DNA from: Armigeres subalbatus
Lineage: Eukaryota > Arthropoda > Insecta > Diptera > Culicidae
DNA: 64,000 nt
Assembly: GCF_024139115.2 (NCBI RefSeq)
Contig: NC_085141.1
Span: forward strand, 396,454,042-396,518,041
Reading direction: 5' to 3'
Both the position numbers and the translations under genes were made by a program. The notes beneath the pieces are model-generated. The model was not told the origin of the DNA. It did no database searches and saw only the letters and a program-made list of their open reading frames with translations. Of the stretch, positions 54,975 to 64,000 are shown piece after piece (positions within the stretch are counted from its first letter, which is position 1; each line of letters starts with the position of its first letter).

Positions 54975-55015
54975 GGGTGGCGGAGTGCTTGAGATACCCA
55001 AGCAATCCGCCACCC
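54975..55015 (-). promoter_or_regulatory. Strong stem-loop downstream of the insulin-like gene
   Basis: GGGTGGCGGAGTGCTTG and CAAGCAATCCGCCACCC form a 17-bp stem with one mismatch around a 7-base loop. It lies about 200 bases after the stop codon in the transcript direction, so it may be in the 3' UTR. Its function is unknown; a small palindromic insertion is an alternative. Confidence 0.5.
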
Positions 55016-55213
55016 GGAGCTAAATGTGCGCCTTACTCTTCTCCCCCGAGCCAGAGACACACAACAAACTGCCGCTGCCACAGTCGCCGTCCGTTCGCAC
55101 GTTCGCCTTCGATCGCTCCCGCAACCGAAGAGGACGGGACCCACGCCATGCGGTGGTGAAGCCTCGTGCTGCTGCTACACCACGGCACCTAACCCGAACA
55201 GTAGAAGTCTACA

Positions 55214-56165
55214 TCATTCGCAGTAGCTTCTCAGTTCGGCGTACGAACAGCTCTTCTTGCAGCATTCGTCGTAGATTCCGGCCCGGCGGACCCGCCGGTG
55301 AGCCTTCGACCGGGAGTACGGAAAACCGTGGCTGCCGCTGTCCGGCAGGGTAGCCACTTCTACCTCCACCTGTGGTTGCGGCTGGTCCGAGAGGTATTCT
55401 GCGGAAAAAGAAAATCGAATAGAATAAAGAAGAATATTAATTCATGTCTAAACTTTTGAAGGAAAACTACTCAATTAAGAAACGTCCATTACAAAAAATG
55501 CCGTTTTGTTCATAGTTAAATTTTCAGCATTATTAAATAGAGATATTTCTGCAAGTATAAAAATGTTTAACCTTAATCACAACATTTATTGCATTTGCGT
55601 ATTCTTTAGGAAGAACTAATAATGACATTCAAAGTCTGTTTTCTGTCAAATATCACTAATTTTATTTACTTTTATATTATCATATTACATATTTTTATCA
55701 CTAAATATTTCAAATTTGTACATATGCTGGCGAAAACAGTTCTCTTTAAAGTTTAATTGGACGGTAAGCAGTGATCTCGGTAAGACTTACAAATGATTGT
55801 CCCGATTATGATTCAGCTCGTTATTTCGCTCGTTAGTACGAATCAACGACTTACAAACGAGATACTAAAAATTTAATTTATGGTGCGATGGAGAAGGGCG
55901 GGGTTTTACGGTAGTACTAACCTGATCGGTGATGGCCCATCATTGGGTACCGCCCTTGGCACAGCATGGCCAGAGTTTCGGTCAACTTTCGGCCACAGTA
56001 CCGGGAACGGGTAGCGTGATGTAACATTCCGTCCCCTTTACTAGCGGTATCCGTCGGCGAGGCCAGCGGTGAGCCATGGGTTCGACTGACGCACAGCGAA
56101 AGCAGTGTAACCTGCATGACAATCATCAGCAGGGCCCTGAACAGGTTGCTCGAACTGGATTTCAT
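55214..56165 (-). CDS. Insulin-like peptide precursor, two exons
   Basis: Exon 1 is 56165-55922, exon 2 is 55398-55214; the 523-bp intron begins GTTAGT and ends TTTTTCCGCAG. The joined frame is 429 nt, 142 residues. Residues 1-31 (MKSSSSNLFRALLMIVMQVT...) are a signal peptide. The B chain carries YCGRKLTETLAMLC (C-x11-C, with the conserved CG). A long C-peptide ends in paired arginines (AHRRVRRAG), a convertase site, directly before the A chain GIYDECCKKSC, then SYAELRSYC (CC-x3-C-x8-C). This is a standard preproinsulin layout with the intron in the C-peptide, phase 1. As a secreted brain or tissue peptide it would signal through the insulin receptor. A pyrimidine-rich stretch ending CCAG directly before the ATG suggests an upstream non-coding exon. 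Clustered insulin-like genes are known in Aedes; the exact paralog was not named. Confidence 0.93.
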
Positions 56166-59100
56166 CTGGAATAATTCAGAGAGAGAAGAAAAAGACGATC
56201 AGTTGGATTGTTTGTTATCACGAGTGATGTAAAAAGCGTAGGCAAATATTGATTCACGACTGTCCATGCTGAGGTACTTGGGAAACAACGCACAACCCAC
56301 TTATGTTTGCCGATAGTCGCACAGCAAACTTGTAGGTGGATATCTGACCATGAAGCAGCCGGATTGGTACAAGCTAAAAATAACATCCCGGAATCAACAG
56401 CTGATGACGGAGTAGATAATGACGGAGGCATATGTAAACGCAATTCGTATGTTTGTCTTAAGCACAAGTATCAGAACATTGCCTCGGGCGGCACGTCGCT
56501 GGACTATGGCTGACTGCAAACCGAGAAAGACGTGCCACAGGCAGATTCAATCATCCGTTGCTAACGTAGCATTGAAATCACTCGTTCGGCGCGTGATCAC
56601 TCGCATGCAGTTGGTTGACGATGTTGGGTAAAGGACAGGAAAGGCAGGTAATATCTAAGTGCCCGTCGCCTGCATGCTCGTTTTATGAGTTGTGCACGAG
56701 GGATGTAAGTAATAGGCAGGTACGTATGAGAACACAACCTACGCAAATGAGTCGAGCATAATAAAATTTGTTGATGGTTTGTTTGGAAAATTTTAGCTTG
56801 AGTGCTACGGCCTGTGCGGGCTGGTATTTCTTGTTATTTGTCTCGTCAACAGTCTATGCATATCTAATAAAATTTATATGTTCGGTGTAGGCATATATTT
56901 GACGATGATTCTTCGGACAAACAGTGATCATCATTGTGCTTGCTACATAATGCTTACTTAGAAGTCTCTAAAAGTATTAAATATGGAAGTGCATCTATAA
57001 CTTTAAGTCGAGAGTAGCCAATAAGCTACTAGGAAATTAAATGAAGGACATAAAACAAAACTGCGCGACCGAATAGATTGCCTTCTGCATGACCCTGAGT
57101 TCTTGGAGACGAGCCAGCCTAGGGCTGAAAGACACAATAAAGACACAAAAAAAAACTGAGTTCAACAGCGTTTTAATAAAAAAATCAAAAGCGACGAACC
57201 CTTTGGTCTTAAAATTCAAATTTTACTCCCGGATATGCCCAATCAATCATCAAACGACAGTCTCAATTCAATTTATGTCCAAATTTTAGAACACATTTCA
57301 AAAGTCGTGTTGTCAAAATCGAATAGACCCTATATTAGCCCCCATGGATTTTCTGGTTTGTTTCCACTGTCCGGTATCGCTACCCGTATCGAATTCTTAT
57401 TGGGTAAATATGGCAACCTTGCTGTACGATCGAATATATTATCTATGTTTATGCTCAAACAGCTGACTTGTCGCTTCATTTTCTACAATGTTGTCTCGTT
57501 GTTATGGTCTTCGCATCGTCATCAGCAACATTTCTTGTTTACTTTTCAGTTCCTACAATACCGGTTTCAGCTCGTACCCCTACAAGGCAAGGGAATATGA
57601 AAACCAATGCAGCATATTAGGGCCGTATACATTAACATGTCACAGTTGTAGACCCTGTTGCCCAGTGTAGTTTCTTCAGGCTTTCAGGTTTAACCGTATT
57701 TTGTTTTTATCGCATGTTTCGTCTTGAGAGACATCACTCTTGTAGTTATTTCGTGCGTTTCCTACCTTCGAAGGTAAACAAACAAAGTACAGTCACACAA
57801 GTCATAAATAGACGATGTGTGCAATAATACACCACGTACGTAGCTTAAGTAAAAGATAGATGCATTGCAAAGAGCGAACCGATCCGAGCATAAATGAACA
57901 GAGAACTGCAAATTATTAATGTCCCAACACCATCCGCTCCCCGCTAAGCCCAACCACCATGCCCTCCGCTGTACCGCACAGCACACGGTGCTTAATATAC
58001 GTCGATGTCGACGGGATGGTGTAAACAACCGATAGCATATTCAACCCAAGGCAAAACAGCTGACCTGGGCGCAATAAATGAGGAAAAAAATACGAATGTA
58101 CATTGACCTAGATCTTTCGCCTTTGGTGTTTTTATCCGGATATTCTTGGGCAAGAGGCACACCGAGCGCCGATCGGCACCAGTGCTGTTTGTGTCCTCAT
58201 ACGTCGGACGAGTTTGATCCTTTTTTGTAGAAATCATTAGAATTCAGGTAGACGAACGCATCGTAAATCGTAAATAAGATTTGAAGAGGAAGAGCTGTAT
58301 CTTTGCCCATCCAACATCCCTTCGAAAGAGCATAATAACATCTTCTACATATATCCAAACACATGCAAGTCTTATGTCACTTGCGATTCTTATTTTCGTT
58401 CAACGTTTGGATCATGTGAATTGTATGAAACCAAACTAATAGGCATAGATCTGAAGATACTTATCCATGTATGAAGCCGTTGGAGGTGCCTAATAAATCT
58501 TTTTTTTAAATGATAAAGTACAATCAAGGGTTTTTTTCTGATTTGTCCAATTACCATCTCTGTTATCATTTTATCAATAAGAAAACTATGAAAAAAAATC
58601 CTTTTGCAATTCCTGATCATAATACCTGCTTTGCAGTTCGTCTTCCAATGATAAAACGGCCTACTTTTCGATACCAACAAATGCAATAATGAGAAATTGC
58701 ACAAAATCCATTATAACACTTTTTTGGGTGCTTTAATGAAAAACCAACATCAGTAGTTACATGACTACAGTTTGCTGAATTAGCTTGGGTAAGAGTTCAA
58801 ATAGTGTATTCATCAATATTTTCCAAAGGCAAATTCATCAATGGCTTTATGACTTGTCCAGATATGCAATTTGGCGCGATGACATAAAATCTGACTGTTC
58901 TCTGCTGCAACATATTTTATTAACAAGACTGATCATGTGGAACAAATTTTGGTACACATTTCTCATACTAAAGCCTATTCGTCGTCCTTACAAAAAATAG
59001 CGAGTGCAACTCGTAGAAAAACTCGATTTTTTTAACACTCGTAGTAATCATCCAACTCGGCAAGACTCGTAGTATGAATGTATAACTCGCGCTAAAAAAT

Positions 59101-60151
59101 CATCTTTTTAAACAACTATTTTGGAACAGAAGTATATTTCTGTTGTGAACAATTTTCAAATAAGTTTTCTATAGAGTTTCCATTTCCCGGTCATTTTCGC
59201 TGTCCCGGGATTCGGAATGACCTTTTTCGCATATTCCGGAAAATCCAGGCATTTTTTCGAAGTTTAAAAAAAAACTGATTTTATGTTTTAAAAACAATTT
59301 CATTTAATGTCAATATTTGAAAAAGGCCTGGGTGTACAAGTTGGAACTTAATCCAGTTTTTAAATCTAAATCGATTCTTTCGAAATATGTTACGTCTTCA
59401 GAAGCTAACCTTACCTTTCCACCTTTTAAATGAAAAGTAGAGTTGAAGCTTTTTGAAACAGTTGCACGCCGAGTCCGAGAAACACGTTTGCAATCGGTCG
59501 GAGTCGGCTTGATTGTTTGCTAAAACATATATGGATTGGATTTAGACAATTGCTGAGTTTACATTCAATGTTCTATTGGAGCAACGTATTTTTCTGTTGG
59601 AATTTCATGTAGTGTGCGATACCTCGCTGTACACGGAAGATGCGCAGTGGAATCGTATTTGGTCCTTAACCTATTGGAGATAAGGAAATCCCCGCACAAA
59701 AAATACACAATACTAGAGTTCCCTTTACTCATGGCAGGCTATTGACTGATGCTTCTGCTACAGATGTATTCAACAGGTTATGTGCCCAGCAACGGTCCCG
59801 GATCTACAACTTAGTGTCGATGGATTGGTCACAAAGGCGTAATCGCAGTACGGAATATATCGGCCGCATAAGTCGCGTGGTGCCGTAGGATCATGGGTTG
59901 GCTGCGTAAGTCGTGGGTAGCGGAATTCATCGGGAAGTTGGAACGTTCGGAAGTTTGTTGGATGGTCAGCAGGAGTCCAAGAGGAGAGGAGATTGAATCA
60001 GGAATTGTTTTGGGCTTGTGATCAATATCATATGTCATTAGTTTGCTTTTATCTATACCTTATCTTGATATTTCAATGATACTTCGATGCATTTTTTTAT
60101 ATTGTTAGCTGTTCTTTTATCTTTTATATTCATGTCATGTTTTGTTATTCT
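56166..60151. other. Long region without a supported gene
   Basis: 56200-56640 is likely 5' flank or first intron of the insulin-like gene. Around 57060-57160 (CCTAGGGCTGAAAGACACAATAAAG, then A-run) is a retroposon-like tail. 57790-58230 is GC-richer with open frames on both strands but no domain. 58500-60100 is AT-rich; 59190-59230 has TCCCGGGATTC words like those at 36690-36780. Confidence 0.4.
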
Positions 60152-60596
60152 TGTAGCATGTGCTTCACACATGTCATCAAACCTCGCTCAATTCCAGCAG
60201 ATCGTATTTGTCGGGTCATGATGAGGATAATTTTAAAGCTCCGTAAATCAGCGACCCATCGAGTCGATATCCCTCGCATTAGATATGCAATTGACACTCT
60301 CATGAAAGTGTCAATTTGTCGAGTTACTAATTTATGGCTGTATTCAGGCCAAGTTGTTCCCAAGCTACCTGTCGCACGCCAGTGCTGACTGTGTGGTCTC
60401 ACTTTTACTATCTCTCTCTCCCGATCAGTGCATCGATCACTGATTGGTTGAATTGTATCTTCAAGTACCTCCGAAAAGTAAGTTTAGGTTAAAGCAAGAC
60501 TTTTCAATAAAGATCAAATTGGTTGCAACCTTTAAGCGCTGCGCGTAAGTTTATTCAATGTCACATTCCATGAGGGAACTGAACAAGAAGTCTACA
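60152..60596 (+). repeat. 5' LTR of an mdg1/412-type gypsy element (left end approximate)
   Basis: It ends TCTACA directly before a canonical primer site. It contains AATAAA (60507). The left end is set at TGTAGCATG as the nearest TG start; without the 3' LTR the true start is uncertain. Confidence 0.6.
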
Positions 60597-60613
60597 TGGC
60601 GACCGTGACAGTG
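60597..60613 (+). promoter_or_regulatory. Primer-binding site, tRNA-Arg type
   Basis: TGGCGACCGTGACAG matches the primer site of Drosophila mdg1 and 412, which use tRNA-Arg. It directly follows the LTR. Confidence 0.8.
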
Positions 60614-60674
60614 ATTAAGTGACTGTGAAAATACGTAGAAGCGAAAGTTTTTTTTTATTAGGAAAAAGTGCAGT

Positions 60675-60890
60675 ATGGGAAAGCCCAATTCGAAAACCGT
60701 GCAGAACAGCGGAGACCCACAGGTCAACATACAAAACAGATTAGGAGTGCACGAAGAATTGCACGAATCGCATGAACTTAAACTTATTTTCATTTTGTGC
60801 ATCGTAAGTTTGCAGCTGCTCATCACGGTAAACAAAATGATTAAAGGCTCTTCCAGATCTAAGCGATTTCATCGCCGCGACGGCGATAAC
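60675..60890 (+). pseudogene. Small membrane-protein ORF upstream of gag
   Basis: The ORF starts MGKPNSK, a fit to N-myristoylation, then DPQVNIQNRLGVHEELHESH and a hydrophobic segment (LIFILCIVSLQLLI) at residues 37-50. The coding frame enters a TTAA-flanked insertion at 60841; beyond it, from 61344, the same reading continues for about 20 more codons to a stop near 61405. Removing the insertion gives a protein of under 80 residues. I recall small ORFs of this kind before gag in insect mdg1/412-like elements; the role is unknown. Confidence 0.55.
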
Positions 60891-61339
60891 TTCTTCTTCT
60901 TCTTCTTCTTCGTTGGCATTACATCCCCTACTGGGACATTGCCGCCTCGCAGCTTAGTGTTCATTAAGCACTTCCACAGTTATTAACTGCGAGGTTTCTA
61001 AGCCAAGTAACCATTTCTGCATTCGTATATCATGAGGCTAACACGATGATACTTTTATGCCCAGGGAAGTCGAGACAATTTCCAATTCGAAAATTGTCTA
61101 GACCGGCACCGGGAATCGAACCCAGCCACCCTCAGTATGGTCTTGCTTTGTAGCCGCGCATCTTACCGCACGGCTAAGGAGGGCCCCATGGCCCCATGAC
61201 AACTAGTCGCCGCGATTCTATCGCTGGGTCGCTGCAGGCAATGTTTTATTTACGCTTCCATATCAACGGAGACAGAATCGCTGTCGCCAAGCGATTGAAT
61301 CGCGTCGCGACTGTCGCGTCGCGTGTGTTTGGGGGAACC
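60845..61339. mobile_element. TTAA-flanked element with CGCGAC repeats, carrying a SINE
   Basis: TTAA at 60841-60844 and 61340-61343. The ends AGGCTCTTCC and the complement of GGGGAACCT match partly. TCGCCGCGA/TCGCGTCGCGAC-like words repeat on both sides of the nested SINE. TTAA targets are typical of piggyBac-type elements. Confidence 0.55.
60891..61187 (-). mobile_element. tRNA-derived SINE (Feilai-like), nested
   Basis: Minus strand: GGGGCCCTCCTTAGCCGTGC start, B-box GGTTCGATTCCCGGTGCC, and a (GAA)n tail of eight units. A clear target duplication was not seen. Confidence 0.85.
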
Positions 61340-61710
61340 TTAAACGCTATAACCGTGCACAGATATTGAAAATCGCAAAATTGATAGCAAATCTGCAAAA
61401 TGTGTAACCGGTATGCACTATAGTGAAGAATAAAAACTCATTGGGCTAATATGAAAGTACTCGAATAGTGAAGTGAAGTCGTCAACGGACACGAAGAAAA
61501 GTTAATCGCCGACAATGGAAAATTCAGTGAACACTAATAAACTACAGCCGTGCGGTATAGTGGACTAATACAGAAACGCTAAGGTGAAATAAAGATTCAT
61601 TGCGAACAAGGCGCAAATTCAACCACTGCTGAGCCGATGCAACTTGATCCAGCAATGCAGTGTAAAAAATATCGGTATGATTCGACCGTCTGCTGAGTGG
61701 TTCGTAAAAT

Positions 61711-62595
61711 ATGATGGATGAAGTCCGCGAGTTTATTGATCCAGCGAGCTTCGAAATATCCATCGTTGCAACGAAGCGCATTCGAAAAGAGGATACGGAG
61801 GAAAATAAGAATCAACAACAAAAAAACTATGTAAGTTCTTTGCAAATAATGATTTACATGGAATTAAATGCTAAAGCAGAAGTTAGGTCATCGCGTAGAT
61901 TGCCGAATAAACAATTAAATAGAGAACAGAATTTGTTGTGGGTCATTATTAAAACAAGAAAGTTTCTTTTAAGGCAGCCGCAACTGCCATAATTTTCACA
62001 AAACGTATAAAGGGTTGTGCTGAAATGACGTCTGTATTGGAGGTGATCAAAACTGCTTCCACATTGATACCGGCGTATGTCGGAACCAGTGACAAATTGA
62101 GTAATGTTGTTGCCGCAATTAAAGCCTTAAACATTCTAATAACGGATACTGCAATCCAGGTTATTCTTTCTAAATTATCCAGAAAAGCCCGTTCAGCTGT
62201 AGGTAATAACCCACTAGAAATACAAGAAATTAATGGTGGGATGCAATCTAAATGCTCAACTATTTGTCAGCCGGCAGAAATATTAGCCAAATTGGCCAAC
62301 GAGAAACAAATCTCAGACCTGGTTAAATTCACTAAACACGTGGAAAAACTAACTCTGCATTTGGAAAACGCTTACGTTGCAGAAAAAGTTCCGCTATCTA
62401 CTGCATCGAAATTGGCATCTACAATTTACATTGGCCGGTACAAATGCATTAGCTCAAAAACTCAAAAACAAAGAGTCCCAGCTGATCATTAAAGCTGGCG
62501 AATTCGACACTCTCGCTGAGGCAATTGGCAAGGCAAATGAGAATGAAAAGAATACTACGAACACCAGACTACGGAAGAACGTCAAGCGAAGATAA
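61711..62595 (+). pseudogene. gag: mdg1/412-type gypsy Gag, decayed
   Basis: 61711-61992 gives an N-terminal piece (DEVREFIDPASFEISIVATK); 62025-62492 reads ALNILITDTAIQVILSKLSRKARSAVG and FTKHVEKLTLHLENAYVAEK, and a third frame to 62595 reads IIKAGEFDTLAEAIGKANENEKN. The order and spacing fit a gypsy Gag capsid region. Frameshifts near 62000 and 62430 and the lack of nucleocapsid or pol show that the element is cut short and followed by a mariner relic. Confidence 0.65.
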
Positions 62596-62599
62596 TATT

Positions 62600-63350
62600 T
62601 AGTTGAGAACCCAGAAGAGGCCGCAGGCTTCATGGAAGGCCGCGTACACGATGTCTTTTTGCAGGGCGACTGGAAGCGATTGGCCCAGGATCCTCCAGCA
62701 TTATGGAGCGCCAAGTCACAAGCTCAATCGACCCAACAATGACTGAAAAACAACATGCTATTTTGGTCGAAAGATTTGTGGCCCTCTAGCAGTCCGGATC
62801 TTAATCCGGTGGGTTATACGATTGGGGCGTATGTTGAAGCACGAGTCTGCAAACCACCGCACCCTTGTGTGGAGACCCTAACGTTAGCCATAACATGCAC
62901 ATGGCAGTCGATGTCGGAGGAGTAGAGATGGGCAAAACGGATCACTTCGTTGAACGGATCAGATCTGGGTCGTTCAGTCTAATGATCCGGATCTTTCATA
63001 CGGATCGGATCTTTGGAACAGTACGTAAGGAGAATGCAAAATAGTGAAACAGTCGTCATTTAGGACTATGCTTTTGACCCGTGCATACAAAAATTTCCCC
63101 ACTCTCTCACTCATAAGCATACATTACATGTATAAAGAACCTGCGATAAAATTTTCATTTTGACATTTCCCTACAAATGGTCAGATAATTTTCCGATCTG
63201 GTGAACCGGATCTTTCAAAAAGTGAGCTACGGATCATTTACTCACAACAATGATCCGGATCATTTAAACGGTTCCGGATCTGAACGCCCATCTCTACGGA
63301 AGACTATGTTCGAAAGGCGTGTTCTAGCTCCGGCGTCGCCTTGAGGCTAT
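62600..63350 (+). pseudogene. mariner transposase C-terminal relic, split by a MITE
   Basis: 62680-62922 reads WSAKSQAQSTQQ, stop, LKNNMLFWSKDLWPSSSPDLNP, the conserved SPDLNP block with the last catalytic Asp, then AYVEARVCKPPHP. After the insert (62923-63296) the same reading resumes EDYVRKACSS. Removing the insert with one target copy gives the expected MSEDYVRK reading. It is dead. Confidence 0.8.
62923..63296. mobile_element. hAT-like MITE, TAGAGATGGGC ends
   Basis: Ends TAGAGATGGGC and GCCCATCTCTA. CGGAGGAG (62915-62922) and CGGAAGAC (63297-63304) look like an aged 8-bp target duplication; the right copy keeps the transposase reading. GGATC/GATCCGGATC words repeat near both ends. Confidence 0.8.
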
Positions 63351-63669
63351 TAATAATTAAAATAGAGGACACATTCAGTAAATTTGTCTGAAAGAACCTT
63401 ATAATGATAACTGAATTCGAAAATGATGAAAATATTGCTTGAAGCAGTTCAAATGGGATTTAAAGTAAAATAGAACCAATTTTCGCATTATTTTCTGCCG
63501 CGCCCTGTAGGTCGAAAAATGTTTGGTTAATTGCCCGAACGGACCATTAGGTCGAAACCGAAAAAATATCTGGCCGAAAGTCACTTGCCCGAAAACGTCA
63601 TTTGGCAGAAATGTACATACGGCCGAAAATATTGCCTGGCCGAACTGATCATTTGGCATGAAATGTTGT

Positions 63670-63794
63670 AAGTCGAGTCAAGTACGAGACACTGAAGCCG
63701 ACCACACAGTTGTGGTCGAAATACGTATCTGCAAAGATATCGAAAATAATTGGTGGAATCGAATGGAGAGTACTTAATTTGTCTTAGACGGTTG
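63670..63794 (+). mobile_element. PLE-like element, 5'-truncated single arm, copy 5
   Basis: ATGAAATGTTGT (63658-63669) and ATGAAATGTTAT (63795-63806) flank it. It starts AAGTCGAGTCAAGTACGAGAC, contains one ribozyme core and runs to CGTCTTAGACGGTTG; there is no inverted arm. Confidence 0.75.
63688..63732 (+). ncRNA. Hammerhead-ribozyme-like core, damaged
   Basis: GACA, CTGAAGC, stem II CGACCAC/GTGGTCG, AAA, TACGTA, TC. The last base of CUGANGA is C, so cleavage is probably lost. Confidence 0.5.
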
Positions 63795-64000
63795 ATGAAA
63801 TGTTATTTCGCTGAACAGGCCTAAAATGCCGTTTGGTCGAAAATGTCAATTGATCATCTGCGAAAAGTATGAAGTGCGAAATGAGAAGTATGGAATTAGA
63901 TGTGAGAAATGAGAAGTAAGACCTCTCACTATTCACTTCTCTTTTTATTCTTCTCATAAGAAGTGAGAAATGAGAAGTAATTAGTGAAATATCTCACTTG

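Larger units (their letters stand above)
63480..64000. mobile_element. Element with TTGGCCGAAA repeats and CGAAATGAGAAG minisatellite, cut by window end
   Basis: Repeats of the type CATTTGGCCGAAA/TTGCCCGAAAA (63530-63660 and 63805-63870) are followed by GTGAGAAATGAGAAG units (63880 onward). The same pairing of CGAA-type units with a TTCTCAC tract is seen at 26088-27935, so the two may be relatives. Confidence 0.55.

Overview
The window looks like Aedes-type mosquito DNA (Culicinae, probably Ae. aegypti or a close relative). This is inferred from tRNA-derived Feilai-like SINEs, a BEL/Pao element with a PHD-finger Gag, an ITm DD37E transposase remnant, GGAATTCCTCC minisatellites, and two insulin-like peptide genes. 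Most of the sequence is mobile or repeated DNA, heavily nested. Only the two insulin-like genes are well supported as host genes.

Layout. 1-230: 3' end of a LINE. 2211-8690: an LTR element on the minus strand with 5-bp target duplications (AGTAG), a candidate PBS and a PPT but no genes; its inside is a degenerate AATCC/AAATCC satellite plus five tandem hairpins beside the PBS. 8.9-16.3 kb: a mosaic of LINE pieces, a SINE, minisatellites and four palindromic elements carrying hammerhead-ribozyme-like cores; these look like Penelope-like element (PLE) ends, and three have exact 13-bp target duplications. 16337-25128: a nearly complete but mutated BEL/Pao retrotransposon (LTRs, gag, pol), interrupted by a 560-bp element in gag and a MITE in its 3' LTR. 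26088-27935: a fold-back DNA element with 8-bp duplications. 28.0-29.6 kb: eleven units of a roughly 150-bp tandem repeat. 32-44.8 kb: MITEs, a DD37E transposase relic, the 3' part of a Ty3/gypsy element whose LTR is split by a 1.69-kb fold-back transposon, LINE relics, and an 8-bp-TSD hAT-like MITE.

Host genes. A compact two-exon insulin-like gene lies on the plus strand at 45376-45662, with a TATA/initiator pair upstream and AATAAA downstream. A larger two-exon insulin-like gene lies on the minus strand at 55214-56165. Both keep the B-chain C-x11-C and A-chain CC-x3-C-x8-C patterns and have canonical introns. They are about 9.5 kb apart and convergent, separated by an RTE-type LINE, SINEs and minisatellites. 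An unassigned candidate exon (46721-46852, minus) lies between them.

60.1-64.0 kb: the 5' end of an mdg1/412-type gypsy element (LTR, TGGCGACCGTGACAG primer site, small membrane ORF, decayed gag), then a mariner relic split by a hAT-like MITE, then a repeat-rich element that runs off the window and contains a 5'-truncated copy of the ribozyme-bearing family. All calls were made by reading the sequence; no searches were run.
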